A stretch of 64,000 nucleotides of DNA from Parendozoicomonas haliclonae (GTDB taxonomy: Bacteria; Pseudomonadota; Gammaproteobacteria; Pseudomonadales; Endozoicomonadaceae). Position 1 is the stretch's first letter. The number at the start of each line of letters is the position of its first letter. The position numbers were made by a program, and so were the translations under genes. Of this stretch, positions 34,358-43,254 are shown piece after piece. The stretch spans positions 124,001 through 188,000 of the forward strand of contig NZ_FWPT01000006.1 in assembly GCF_900174585.1 (NCBI RefSeq), in the 5' to 3' direction. Under the pieces are notes generated by a model. The model did not search any database, was not told the origin of the DNA, and saw only the letters and a list, made by a program, of their open reading frames with translations.

Positions 34358-35110
34358 ATGGGGGATGTGGCTTTGAATAAGCGTAGGCTGGCTATTGTTT
34401 CAGTATGGGTACTGTTATTGCCATCGCTTGTATGGGGGCAAGAACCTGAAAGCCAGAAGTTAGAAACCTCATGGCATGATTACACGCCAGCCCTTTATAC
34501 CGCAGGGCGGTATGCGCTGGGGGCGGGTGCCTTGATTGGTTTGGCGGCCATGCAGTCGGTGGTTGAGAGCAAGCTGCGAGGTTATGGCTCTCTAGCCAAG
34601 ATGGGACATTACATCTTTTATCCTCTGACCATGTCCGTTTCGTTGGTGACATTGACACCTTTTCAATCCTGGCTGGGACATTACATTCATGGTGTGCTGG
34701 CGCCTGCAGAAAACAAGGATGAAGAAAAAGGCGATGACTACACCCTGGAAGGACTTTGGTTTCGCACCTATCAGGCCTACAGCATGAATGCCCAGATGAG
34801 TCGTAATGTTGTTATGGCCCTGAACACTATGTCTTTTCTTTATCTTGAAAGAGTTATGCTGCATTTATCCGCGGGGCGGTATGAGGCTGCTGTAGATACT
34901 CAGGCTCACTTCTTTCGGATGGCCAAGAAATACTATGCCGAAATAGGCTTCACCTCACCGGTCTGGGATGAGGTGTTTATTCCCCATGCCCGTCCTATCT
35001 GGAAGCCTTATCGGGATAGTGATTTATGCCGGGATCTGGATGAACAGCTCATACCAGAAGCCCGGACATTAATGTTGGAGAAAACCCTGCAATGCGGAGA
35101 GTTTGAATAG
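34358..35110 (+). CDS. Exported or membrane protein of unknown function (250 aa)
   Basis: Not recognised. A signal peptide covers residues 1-28 (LAIVSVWVLLLPSLVWGQ). The mature part has two hydrophobic helices near 50-70 (GRYALGAGALIGLAAMQSVV) and 85-105, then a soluble helical region. The N-terminus has no lipobox. A Cys pair occurs in the C-terminal 30 residues (LCRDL and LQCGEF). It stands alone between mutM and a convergent small exported-protein gene. No functional motif was seen. Confidence 0.7.
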   Translation: MGDVALNKRRLAIVSVWVLLLPSLVWGQEPESQKLETSWHDYTPALYTAGRYALGAGALIGLAAMQSVVESKLRGYGSLAKMGHYIFYPLTMSVSLVTLTPFQSWLGHYIHGVLAPAENKDEEKGDDYTLEGLWFRTYQAYSMNAQMSRNVVMALNTMSFLYLERVMLHLSAGRYEAAVDTQAHFFRMAKKYYAEIGFTSPVWDEVFIPHARPIWKPYRDSDLCRDLDEQLIPEARTLMLEKTLQCGEFE

Positions 35111-35147
35111 TTGTGGAGAGGTTGGAGAGATTGAATAGCCCGGTGGC

Positions 35148-35531
35148 CTATCGGTCACAGAAGCCGTACTCCACAAGATCATTCAGTAGGGTTTCCCAGC
35201 CACCCCGGTTAAATGTTCCGGCCAGATAGTCTCCAAGATCCCAGTAATCGGGTTCGGAGCCACAGCGTTCGCGGAGGTCATTTGCGAGACTGTAATCAAA
35301 ATAAGCACTCAGGCAGCTCTCTTCGCCATCTTCCGGAGCCATCTCGTGCTGGACAGTATTATTTTCATACCATCTGGCATTGCCCTCTCTGGGCTGATCG
35401 AAAATCAGGGCAAGATGTGATTCTGAACAGGTGTAGCCACCAAATTCCTTGAAAGGATATTCCGACGTATAACCGCTGGTGGATGCCAGCAGAAGTCCTG
35501 AGAATGCCAATGCTGAGAGTGTTTGTTTCAT
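35148..35531 (-). CDS. Small Cys-containing exported protein (127 aa)
   Basis: Not recognised. A signal peptide (MKQTLSALAFSGLLLASTSG) precedes an acidic mature protein rich in Tyr, Asp and Glu. It has four cysteines (YTCSE, ESCLS, ERCGS and the terminal GFCDR), which could make two disulfides in the periplasm. No family motif was found. The gene lies between a convergent exported-protein gene and divergent trpS. Confidence 0.68.
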   Translation of the reverse strand: MKQTLSALAFSGLLLASTSGYTSEYPFKEFGGYTCSESHLALIFDQPREGNARWYENNTVQHEMAPEDGEESCLSAYFDYSLANDLRERCGSEPDYWDLGDYLAGTFNRGGWETLLNDLVEYGFCDR

Positions 35532-35682
35532 GGGAATCTGGCCCGGAGCTTTTCAGACCGCGGAGAAGATAGGCCAATTTGGGGAATGGGTGTCGTAGGG
35601 CTACAGAAAATTACTTATAATTTCTTCCTTTCCGGGCCCTGAGAGAGAATCTTTGGGCCAGAACTCAGCTATGCGGTCACTC

Positions 35683-36708
35683 ATGAGCAAGATTTTGCAA
35701 CCAGTTAAGACTCTGACCGGCATTAAGCCTACCGGTGTTCCTCACCTGGGCAACTATGTTGGTGCTATTCGTCCGGCTATCGAAGAAAGCCGTCGTGAGG
35801 ACATCAAGTCCTACTACTTCCTGGCAGACTACCACGCCATTATCAGCACCTGGGATCCTGCTCAGGTTCACGAGTCTACCCGTAACATTGCTGCCGTCTG
35901 GCTGGCGCTGGGTCTGGATACTGATCGCGCGACTTTCTACCGTCAGTCCGATATTCCTGAAATCCCGGAACTGACCTGGATTCTGAACTGTATGTCCGCC
36001 AAGGGCCTGATGAACCGTGCCCACGCTTACAAAGCGTCTGTGGATAAGAACATTGCCGAAGGTAATGACCCTGATCTTGGCGTAACCATGGGCCTATACA
36101 GCTACCCTGTGCTGATGGCCGCGGACATTCTGATGTTCAACGCCAACCGCGTACCGGTAGGTAAGGATCAGGTTCAGCATATCGAAATGGCTCGTGATAT
36201 CGGCGGCCGTTTCAACCACGTTTACAAGGGTGAGTATTTCACTCTGCCGGAAGCGATTGTTGGCGAGAACACCGCTGTGCTGAGTGGTCTCGATGGCCGC
36301 AAGATGAGTAAGAGCTACGGTAACGTGATTCCGCTGTTCTGCCCTGAAAAGCAGTTCCGCAAGCACATTATGAAGATCGTAACCAACAGCCTTGAGCCGG
36401 GTGAGCCGAAAGACGCAGATACCTGCACCCTGTTCCAGATCTTCTCCGCCTTTGCCAAGGATCAGTCCGAGATTGATGCCAAGCGCAAGCAGTACGAAGA
36501 AGGCGCTGGCTGGGGTGCTCTGAAGCAGGAACTGTTCGAGTACCTGAACGAAGAGCTGAAAGAGGCTCGCGGTGAGTATGACCGTCTGATCGCTGATCCG
36601 GCCTTTATCGAAGCCGAGCTGAAGAAGGGCGCAGATAAGGCTCGTGCCGAAGCGTCTCCATTCCTGAAGACAATTCGGGAAGCGGTTGGTCTGCGACCTT
36701 TGGCTTAA
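35683..36708 (+). CDS. trpS: Tryptophan--tRNA ligase
   Basis: 341 aa from ATG 35683, preferred because it matches the usual short N-terminus before LTGIKPTGVPHLGNYVGA; in-frame TTG 35653 and ATG 35671 add residues without similarity. Class I signatures are HLGN (HIGH-like) near residue 25 and KMSKS in GRKMSKSYGN. It belongs to the longer-type TrpS found in Pseudomonas rather than the E. coli type. Codon use is strongly biased, as for a highly expressed gene. It ends at a good terminator. Confidence 0.96.
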   Translation: MSKILQPVKTLTGIKPTGVPHLGNYVGAIRPAIEESRREDIKSYYFLADYHAIISTWDPAQVHESTRNIAAVWLALGLDTDRATFYRQSDIPEIPELTWILNCMSAKGLMNRAHAYKASVDKNIAEGNDPDLGVTMGLYSYPVLMAADILMFNANRVPVGKDQVQHIEMARDIGGRFNHVYKGEYFTLPEAIVGENTAVLSGLDGRKMSKSYGNVIPLFCPEKQFRKHIMKIVTNSLEPGEPKDADTCTLFQIFSAFAKDQSEIDAKRKQYEEGAGWGALKQELFEYLNEELKEARGEYDRLIADPAFIEAELKKGADKARAEASPFLKTIREAVGLRPLA

Positions 36709-36724
36709 TTCGCCATAACTGATT

Positions 36725-36753
36725 GAAAAGCCGGGCTTTTGTCCGGTTTTTTA
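36725..36753 (+). terminator. trpS terminator
   Basis: AAGCCGG (36728-36734) pairs with CCGGTTT (36743-36749) including one G-U pair, with loop GCTTTTGT. T47-T52 form the T-run. It lies 20 nt after the trpS stop. Confidence 0.82.
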
Positions 36754-36830
36754 TTGCCTGCTAAAAAGTGAACTTCAGATATACCGCAGAGGTCTAAATA
36801 GGTGATAGCCAACTGTGAATGGAGTCACTG

Positions 36831-37724
36831 ATGTCCAAGCCTCTGCCCAATATCCTTTTGCTTACTGTTCTGTCTCTATTTGGATTGCTGATCCCCATGG
36901 CGGGCATGGCCGATTGTTCTGGCTACGAGTCGGGCAGTGAAGAAGCGGCACATTGCACAGCGTTGAATGCTGTGGAAAACAGTTTGTGCCCTCCTGAGCA
37001 ATGTGTGCCGATGCTGACCGCGACATTCACCAATACACTGGAAAGCGGCAAGGCTGCAGCAACGGCTTCTGATGTTTTTCATGGCACCTTTGAGCCGATC
37101 AAAGCTCAAAGCCCAGCCTATGCCGAAGGTTTATTTGAGCAGTACTCAGAACACTTTCGGGAAAGCCCCTGGGCTCAGACCGCTTTTAAGAAGCTGGTGG
37201 ATGCTGTATTCACAGTTGATAAAGGCACAGTAAAAACAGTTTTGATTCCGCGAACAAAAGCTTTCTCTGAGTTCGAGGCTCTGCAGGATTTATTTGAATT
37301 GGATATGACCATAACCGCGGGTGTTTCCAGAGATATGGCGACTTATGAGGAAGTCGCGACTTATCACCGTTATCTTCTCCGTGGCGGGTATCTAGATTGG
37401 GAGTGGTTGACGGCTCCAATACGTGACGGGCAGTGGATCACTTTTACGACCGGTTATGATCTGGTTTTGTTACCTCACCCTGAATTTGACCAGAGCGGGA
37501 CACTATTGCCGGAATGGCAGAGTATGATTAACCATGTCATTAAACCTGATATAGCTCAGAGTTATGTTTTGGTGGTTACCAAATCCGAGCTGGAGAAGGA
37601 TGCTCTTTCCTCTTATATTCAGCAGCAGGCTCCTGAACTGAAGCCGGTGAATCAGGTGTGTACGGATGGTATCGCGCTTGGGAAAGATCGCATCTATACC
37701 TGTTCTGTTTTGCTTAAGCGGTAA
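36831..37724 (+). CDS. Exported protein of unknown function (297 aa)
   Basis: Not recognised. The start is ATG 36831 because GGAG lies 6 nt upstream; the ATG at 36819 would overlap that site. The signal peptide is MSKPLPNILLLTVLSLFGLL with cleavage before DCSGYE. Four cysteines cluster in the first 60 residues of the mature part (DCSG, HCTAL, LCPPEQCVPM), followed by a mixed alpha/beta domain with no catalytic motif. A C-terminal region has VCTDGI and TCSVLL. Probably periplasmic with disulfides. Confidence 0.7.
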   Translation: MSKPLPNILLLTVLSLFGLLIPMAGMADCSGYESGSEEAAHCTALNAVENSLCPPEQCVPMLTATFTNTLESGKAAATASDVFHGTFEPIKAQSPAYAEGLFEQYSEHFRESPWAQTAFKKLVDAVFTVDKGTVKTVLIPRTKAFSEFEALQDLFELDMTITAGVSRDMATYEEVATYHRYLLRGGYLDWEWLTAPIRDGQWITFTTGYDLVLLPHPEFDQSGTLLPEWQSMINHVIKPDIAQSYVLVVTKSELEKDALSSYIQQQAPELKPVNQVCTDGIALGKDRIYTCSVLLKR

Positions 37725-37795
37725 GTTAAATCGAATCTGGTAATTGTTGATTGTTCAAGGCATCCTGCGAGCGGATACCACAGTGAACAATAACG

Positions 37796-38458
37796 ATGAA
37801 TAATACCTCCCTTCAGTTTCTGGCGAATAAGTCAGCGGGCGATAGCCGTACCTGCGTCATTCTGTTTCACGGCTATGGCGCTTCCATGCAGGACCTGTAT
37901 GGCATCTCCGATTTTATGGATCCTAACAAAACCTGTGACTGGTTTTTCCCTGATGGCTGGCTGGCGGCTGAAGGTGGAATGGGCCGGGCATGGTTTCCTA
38001 TTGATGCCCAGGCTTTGCAGATGGCTATGCTGACGGGCCAGCCAAGGGATCTGCGTGATAAGGTTCCGGAAGGCTTCGACGAAGCGATTAGTCTTACCAA
38101 AGCGTTTATCGAAGAACGTCTGGATAATTATGACCGGGTGATTATCGGAGGCTTCTCTCAGGGCGCGATGATCACTTCTCATATTGCTCCCATGATCAGT
38201 GACAAACTCGATGGCCTGCTGCTGTTTTCCGGTAACCTTATTGCTGAATCCCTGCTTGTGGATAAGTTGCGCGAAGCCAGTCCTATCAAGTTCTTCCAGT
38301 CCCATGGGCAGCAGGATCCTGTGCTGGGTTTTGACTATGCCAAAGACCTTTATGATCTGCTGATTAAGCATGGTCACACGGGTGATTTCCTGCCATTTCA
38401 TGGGCAGCATGAGATCACTGGGCCGGTTCTGGAAGAGGCTGGCAAGCTGATTTTATAG
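37796..38458 (+). CDS. Phospholipase/carboxylesterase family alpha/beta hydrolase
   Basis: 220-aa alpha/beta hydrolase of the acyl-protein-thioesterase/carboxylesterase group. It shows VILFHGYGAS (oxyanion region near residue 22), the nucleophile elbow GGFSQGAM (Ser near residue 119), Asp in GQQDPVLGF (about 180), and His in FHGQHEIT (about 203). Cytosolic, no signal. The substrate is probably a short acyl ester or lysophospholipid. It precedes the AT-rich toxin-antitoxin insert. Confidence 0.88.
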   Translation: MNNTSLQFLANKSAGDSRTCVILFHGYGASMQDLYGISDFMDPNKTCDWFFPDGWLAAEGGMGRAWFPIDAQALQMAMLTGQPRDLRDKVPEGFDEAISLTKAFIEERLDNYDRVIIGGFSQGAMITSHIAPMISDKLDGLLLFSGNLIAESLLVDKLREASPIKFFQSHGQQDPVLGFDYAKDLYDLLIKHGHTGDFLPFHGQHEITGPVLEEAGKLIL

Positions 38459-38547
38459 GCATAAATTCCCAGAGAGACCGTATATTGACTCATCTCTTTT
38501 TAGCACTGGAGTACGCTTTTTTACTTCTTTTTGTTCGTTTTTTTAGC

Positions 38548-38663
38548 ATGTTCATTTTTTGTGAACATTGTATAAAGTTGAACAAATTTGCTTTTTTGGG
38601 GCATTATTCCATAGTTTTTAGTTGGGGATAATGGTTTTTGTTCATTAATTGTTGTTGTTCACT
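38548..38663 (+). promoter_or_regulatory. Operator-like TGTTCA/TGAACA array before the toxin-antitoxin pair
   Basis: Five TGTTCA or TGAACA sites occur in 116 bp: 38549-38554 and 38562-38567, which together form a perfect inverted repeat (ATGTTCA/TGAACAT), 38579-38584, 38640-38645 and 38658-38663. A near copy (TTGTTCG) precedes them at 38531-38537. Symmetric repeats before an AbiEi gene match the known mode of autorepression by this antitoxin family; binding here is inferred. The surrounding 250 bp is AT-rich. Confidence 0.6.
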
Positions 38664-38710
38664 TTTTGGCGTGTTGGAATAGGAGACACAAAGAGACTGG
38701 AAAGCTCATC

Positions 38711-39724
38711 ATGCTGGATGAAAGAGAAATCACAATACTGACAGAGGCGATATCTGCCTTTAGGCAAAGAACAGGTCTGTCTCTGGTTACTTCTGACGAA
38801 ATAGACAGCTCTCACGCTATAGGTACTGAGCTATATCTGGAAGGCTATATCTCTCTGCAAGCTGAGGTCAAGAAAGGTGTGCTGGGGAATATTGGAGCTG
38901 TAATACGGAGGCTACAAAAGCTTGGCTCAAAAAAAGGGATTCTCATTACGCCTTATATCCCACCACCTCAGGCTGAAAAACTTAAGCTAGCCAGTATCCA
39001 GTTTATCGATACTGCTGGAAATGCCTTCATTTGTCAGCCGCAGTGCTTTGTTTATGTCCAAGGATATAAAGCCGCAAAGGTAAGAGAGACAGCAGAACTG
39101 AAAGGTAAGGCTTTTAAAGCAGCAGGGTTAAAGCTTGTTTTTGCCCTTATGCAGAAGGAGGAACTTCTCAATGCTCCTTATCGTAACATTGCTGCGTATG
39201 CGGATGTTGCTTTGGCTACAACTGGAGCAGTTTTGGAAGACCTTGAAGAGCAAAATTTTCTTAATACTCTAAAGAAAGGGCAAAGGAAATTTATTAATAA
39301 AGGCAGATTAATCCGTAAGTGGGGAGAGTCCTATCCTGCTCTGCAGAAAAAGATCTATATTGGGACATTTACGACAGATATTCCTATTGACCCTCAAGGT
39401 ATCAACCTTTCGGTTCTCGGTGGTCAGTGGGGAGGAGAGGTTGCGGCCGCACGGTATACTAATTATCTAAACCCTAAAGATATCAGCGTATTTGTACAGA
39501 ATAATAAACTACGAGATGTAATGTCGGGGCTAAGGCTGCGTAAGCTTAAATCTGGAGAACATCCAGATTACCGTATTGATCTCTATCATGTATTCTGGAA
39601 TGGCCTGTTGGGTACAGAGTTAACATGTGTACCTCCTTTGCTGGTTTATGCAGAGCTTGTGGCATCCGGTGACCTCCGTAATATCGAGACAGCCCAAAGA
39701 ATCTATGAACAGTACCTTGATTGA
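38711..39724 (+). CDS. AbiEi-like antitoxin / transcriptional regulator of a type IV toxin-antitoxin pair
   Basis: 337 aa from ATG 38711, with GGAAAG upstream; a TTG at 38666 is less likely. The N-terminal winged-helix-like domain is followed by an AbiEi-type C-terminal domain; the run RNIAAYADVALATTGAVLED looks like a helix-turn-helix at about residues 155-175. The stop overlaps the downstream nucleotidyltransferase gene by 20 nt. AbiEi antitoxins neutralise without binding the toxin and repress their own promoter, which fits the operator array upstream. Codon use and AT richness differ from the flanking genes, suggesting horizontal acquisition. Confidence 0.72.
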   Translation: MLDEREITILTEAISAFRQRTGLSLVTSDEIDSSHAIGTELYLEGYISLQAEVKKGVLGNIGAVIRRLQKLGSKKGILITPYIPPPQAEKLKLASIQFIDTAGNAFICQPQCFVYVQGYKAAKVRETAELKGKAFKAAGLKLVFALMQKEELLNAPYRNIAAYADVALATTGAVLEDLEEQNFLNTLKKGQRKFINKGRLIRKWGESYPALQKKIYIGTFTTDIPIDPQGINLSVLGGQWGGEVAAARYTNYLNPKDISVFVQNNKLRDVMSGLRLRKLKSGEHPDYRIDLYHVFWNGLLGTELTCVPPLLVYAELVASGDLRNIETAQRIYEQYLD

Positions 39725-40574
39725 TATATCTGGAAAGTTGAATGCTGGCCTAATTGAGTTATATGTCGATCTTAAAAAGCACACGGATTCATTGAATATC
39801 TCAATGCTTGTTGTTGGGGCAATGGCTAGAGATCTGGTACTACATTATGGCTTCGGTGCGGCAATTGAGCGAGGTACACGGGATGTCGATTTTGCCATCA
39901 GTGTTTCCAGTTGGGAGGATTTTTCCAATCTTCGGAAGTTGCTTTTGGCATCTGGTTACGTAGCGCATAGAAAGCACCTCCATAACTTTAGTTTTGTCAG
40001 TAGCGATGGGCTTATGTGGGAGCTTGATGTTGTTCCCTTTGGTGATATTGCTGAAAAGCACGAAATTAGTTGGCCGCCAGAGCACGAATTTCATATGAGT
40101 GTTCTGGGCTTCCCGGAAGCATTGAGTGCAGCTTTGCAGGTACGCATTTGCCGGTCTCCTGAGTCGATTATTTCTGTAGCATCTCCGGCTGGTATTTGTC
40201 TTTTGAAGCTTATCGCCTGGACTGATCGTGCGGTTGAAAAGCGACCCAAGGATGCATCTGATGTCAGGTATCTGATTGATAGTTATGCCAAGATTCCGAG
40301 CATATCAGAAGCACTTTATACCGAAAATTATATGGAGCTATATGACTTTGATGAAACGCTGGCAAGTGCGGTGAAACTTGGGGAGGATGCAGGTGCGATT
40401 GCACTACCTGAAACTGTGAGTGCTTTGAAATTAACTCTTTTTGAGAATGAAAAAAACAAAGTTCACTTTGCCCTGGACATGCGGAGTCCAAGGCGCATTA
40501 GCCAACCGGTTGATACGGGTGAATTGTTTGATTTACTTATCCAAGGCTTCCTTTCTAAAGCAGAAGAGGGGTGA
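39705..40574 (+). CDS. AbiEii-like nucleotidyltransferase toxin
   Basis: 289 aa from ATG 39705, inside the 3' end of the antitoxin gene. The nucleotidyltransferase fold shows VVGAMARDL (37-44) and the metal-binding RGTRDVDF (56-63, Asp60 and Asp62), then an Asp in ELDVVPF near residue 109. The helical tail has KLIAWTDRAVEKRPKDASDVRYL (central part RAVEKRPKDASD), typical of AbiEii/MNT toxins. AbiEii-type toxins add nucleotides to tRNA acceptor ends and block growth, often giving phage abortive infection. The catalytic residues look intact. Confidence 0.75.
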   Translation: MNSTLIDISGKLNAGLIELYVDLKKHTDSLNISMLVVGAMARDLVLHYGFGAAIERGTRDVDFAISVSSWEDFSNLRKLLLASGYVAHRKHLHNFSFVSSDGLMWELDVVPFGDIAEKHEISWPPEHEFHMSVLGFPEALSAALQVRICRSPESIISVASPAGICLLKLIAWTDRAVEKRPKDASDVRYLIDSYAKIPSISEALYTENYMELYDFDETLASAVKLGEDAGAIALPETVSALKLTLFENEKNKVHFALDMRSPRRISQPVDTGELFDLLIQGFLSKAEEG

Positions 40575-40703
40575 AAAGGTGGAGATATCATAAAACCCCA
40601 GCATTTGGTTTGCATGCAATCTTTATATTTTTCAAGCAACCTCGGAAGCCTGAGCGGTAAGCTGTTATGATTGCGCTCTTTAGCTTACCCGTTGTCTCCC
40701 TCC

Positions 40704-42083
40704 ATGACTGAACACTCCTTTTCCAAATTGCCACTGTCGCGGGAAATGCTCGATAACCTGGAGTCACTGGGTTATAAGACCATGACGCCGATTCAGGCAG
40801 AAAGCCTGCCGTTTATTCTGGATGGTAAGGACCTGCTGGCGCGCGCCAAAACCGGCAGCGGGAAAACCGCAGCCTTCGGTATCGGGCTGCTGTCACGCCT
40901 GAATGTCTCCCGTTTCCGGATTCAGGCTCTGGTGCTGTGCCCAACCCGCGAACTTGCGGATCAGGTGGGTAAAGAACTGCGCCGTCTGGCCCGGGCTACC
41001 CACAATATCAAGATTCTGACCCTGTGCGGTGGTATGTCATTTGGTCCACAGATTGCCTCTCTGGAACATGGTGCCCATATCATCGTGGGTACCCCGGGGC
41101 GCATACTGGAACATATGCGTAAAGGCCGTCTTCCGCTTGTGGATATCTCCACGCTGGTGCTGGATGAAGCGGACCGTATGCTCGATATGGGTTTCCGTGA
41201 TGCCATTGAAGAGATTGCAGCTGCCACACCAAAGAACCGGCAGACTCTGCTGTTCTCGGCAACTTATCCACAGGGCATTCAGGCGATCAGCAAGTCTTTC
41301 CAGAACAATCCTGTGGAAGTCAGTGTTGAATCTCATCACGATGATAGCGTAATTGAACAACGCTTTTACCCGACCACCAAGGAAGGACGCCTGGACGCAC
41401 TGGTCAAACTGATGCGCCATTACCAGCCGGAATCCACAGTGGTGTTCTGCAATACCAAGGTGGGTTGTGAAGACGTTGCAGAACGTCTGCGTCGTGAAGG
41501 TTTCCATGCCGCCGCGCTGCACGGTGATTTGGAGCAACGTGACCGTGACAAGGTGCTGGTGCAGTTTGCTAATCGTAGCAGCTCCGTGCTGGTGGCCACC
41601 GATGTGGCGGCCCGTGGTCTGGATATCAAAGATCTACAGGCGGTGATCAACTATGAAGTGACCCGGGATTCCGAAGTGCATGTGCACCGTATCGGTCGTA
41701 CTGGCCGTGCAGGGAAAAAGGGGCTAGCACTCAGTCTTTACACTGAGAGCGAGCAGTACAAGGTTGATGACATTGAAATTTATCAGCGCAAACCTGTGGA
41801 ATATGGTTCGTTGGCGAAGCTAAATGCGGCGGCCGTTGTGCTCGAGCCAGCCATGGTGACGCTGAATATTGATGGCGGCAAAAAAAACAAGGTTCGCCCT
41901 GGCGATATTCTTGGTGCTCTGACCGGTGATGCCGGCATCGCCGGAAGCTATGTTGGCAAGATCGACGTTTTTGATTTCACGGCCTATGTCGCTGTTGACC
42001 GGACTGTTGCTAATCAAGCCCTGAAAAGGCTGCAGGCTGGCAAAATCAAGGGACGCCAGTTCCGGGTTCGTAAACTACGCTGA
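40704..42083 (+). CDS. dbpA: ATP-dependent RNA helicase DbpA
   Basis: 459 aa from ATG 40704; the in-frame TTG at 40671 adds 11 non-conserved residues. The DEAD-box core is complete: Q-motif TPIQAESLPF, ARAKTGSGKTAAF (Walker A), PTRELADQVG, VLDEADRMLD, SATYPQ (SAT), and HRIGRTGRAG. The C-terminal 75 residues (RPGDILGALTGDAG, then VAVDR and IKGRQFRVRKLR) form the DbpA RNA-binding domain that targets 23S rRNA helix 92 during large-subunit assembly. Length is normal. Confidence 0.97.
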   Translation: MTEHSFSKLPLSREMLDNLESLGYKTMTPIQAESLPFILDGKDLLARAKTGSGKTAAFGIGLLSRLNVSRFRIQALVLCPTRELADQVGKELRRLARATHNIKILTLCGGMSFGPQIASLEHGAHIIVGTPGRILEHMRKGRLPLVDISTLVLDEADRMLDMGFRDAIEEIAAATPKNRQTLLFSATYPQGIQAISKSFQNNPVEVSVESHHDDSVIEQRFYPTTKEGRLDALVKLMRHYQPESTVVFCNTKVGCEDVAERLRREGFHAAALHGDLEQRDRDKVLVQFANRSSSVLVATDVAARGLDIKDLQAVINYEVTRDSEVHVHRIGRTGRAGKKGLALSLYTESEQYKVDDIEIYQRKPVEYGSLAKLNAAAVVLEPAMVTLNIDGGKKNKVRPGDILGALTGDAGIAGSYVGKIDVFDFTAYVAVDRTVANQALKRLQAGKIKGRQFRVRKLR

Positions 42084-42089
42084 CAACCT

Positions 42090-42134
42090 ATACTGCCAGT
42101 CTCCATTCATTGCTGAATACGAGGCTGGCAGTAT
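42090..42134 (+). repeat. Inverted repeat ending on the start codon of the next gene
   Basis: ATACTGCCAG (42090-42099) is the exact reverse complement of CTGGCAGTAT (42125-42134). The second arm covers the spacer and first two bases of the ATG at 42133, 8 nt after GAGG. It may be the dbpA transcription end or may limit translation of the next gene. Confidence 0.5.
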
Positions 42135-43170
42135 GTCTCTCTCCTCTCCTGAATTCTTGCCGTTCTGGCGGAAGCTCTCCCGCACTATTTTTACCCGCAC
42201 AGCTATTACCCGCACCGCTACCTGTCTTGTTATGACAGGCATGACCTCAATTGCTGCAGCCATGACGGGCGAGTTCGAGAAGAGAGTATTTGATGTGACA
42301 TGGGCTGGTGTTGATGAAAGCTCACAGCTTATTTTGACTATGCTGCCATCATCCGGTGTGTACACGTATCAAAAAGAAGGCGAAACGGAAGAGGTTGCGC
42401 GCTTTCGTGAGGAGTTGGTGAATGGCCTCTTCAAGGCTGATGATGAATCCAAAGTAAAAGATGAATCCGGGATAGAAGAAAAAGATGAGCCAGAGTTCAG
42501 TTGGACGGAATTGATTGCCTATGCACTGGCTCTTCATGAACGTAAGACTGATGATGGCGAAGAGCATAATAAACCGTTTTTAGCTCAGGCCGACGATCCG
42601 GTGCTTGGCTCTATTGCTGAAGCCCGGTTTGAGTTTCGTGGCTCTATAGTGAATCAGGTTAAAATCGGAGATGATGAAGACAAACCCTTAAAAAAGATGA
42701 TTTTTTTCGGGAAAGATAAGAATGAAGTGTCTTTAGAGATAGAAGTTGTCATTCTGGACGACTCTGTTCATGGCATTTCCATTCTTGAGAACACCGATCT
42801 CCCTGGAGGCGGAAAGAAATCTCTGGCGCTTTCTTCAATGGATTTGCAGTTAGTCGCAGAAATGGATAAGGGTAATGAATCTGATGGCGAGGAAGCCCTG
42901 ACTGATCATGTCAGCACTTCAGAGAGTGCGAGTTCGCCGGAACCGGATTCTCCAGAGGCTGTACCCTTACAGAAAGACCAAGACCAAGACCAAGTCTATG
43001 TATCTCGCCCCAGTACAGGTTCCAGTTTCAACTCCGAACTTCCAATACCGCCAGCAAAGAGAGTGAAACTCAATAATGGGGCGGTTGAATCGGCCAATAC
43101 GTCGGGCGTATCGTCGCCTGCGAGTTCGCCGGCTGGTTCTCCCATTCAGTCGTTAAATTCTCCCAAATAA
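42133..43170 (+). CDS. Putative nucleomodulin: acidic protein with c-Myc-type NLS (345 aa)
   Basis: Family not recognised. The N-terminus (1-45) is basic with a hydrophobic run (TATCLVMTGMTSIAAA) that could act as an export signal or anchor. Residues 60-240 are a mixed, acidic domain. The C-terminal 100 residues are Ser/Pro/Glu-rich and probably disordered (SESASSPEPDSPEA, SGVSSPASSPAGSP). Residues 306-313 read P-P-A-K-R-V-K-L, nearly the c-Myc nuclear localisation signal P-A-A-K-R-V-K-L-D. Lys/Arg are otherwise sparse in this tail, so the motif stands out. Delivery into host nuclei is inference. Confidence 0.75.
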   Translation: MSLSSPEFLPFWRKLSRTIFTRTAITRTATCLVMTGMTSIAAAMTGEFEKRVFDVTWAGVDESSQLILTMLPSSGVYTYQKEGETEEVARFREELVNGLFKADDESKVKDESGIEEKDEPEFSWTELIAYALALHERKTDDGEEHNKPFLAQADDPVLGSIAEARFEFRGSIVNQVKIGDDEDKPLKKMIFFGKDKNEVSLEIEVVILDDSVHGISILENTDLPGGGKKSLALSSMDLQLVAEMDKGNESDGEEALTDHVSTSESASSPEPDSPEAVPLQKDQDQDQVYVSRPSTGSSFNSELPIPPAKRVKLNNGAVESANTSGVSSPASSPAGSPIQSLNSPK

Positions 43171-43254
43171 CCACAAATTCAGTGGGTAAAAAAAGCTCTG
43201 ATCTTTTCTATGCTTATGGATAATGGGGAAGTAATAAAGCAGGGATGCTGAAAT

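Noticed and set aside
35560-35682. T-box or attenuator leader before trpS
   Set aside because: No T-box sequence, no leader peptide with Trp codons and no terminator pair before the start codon.
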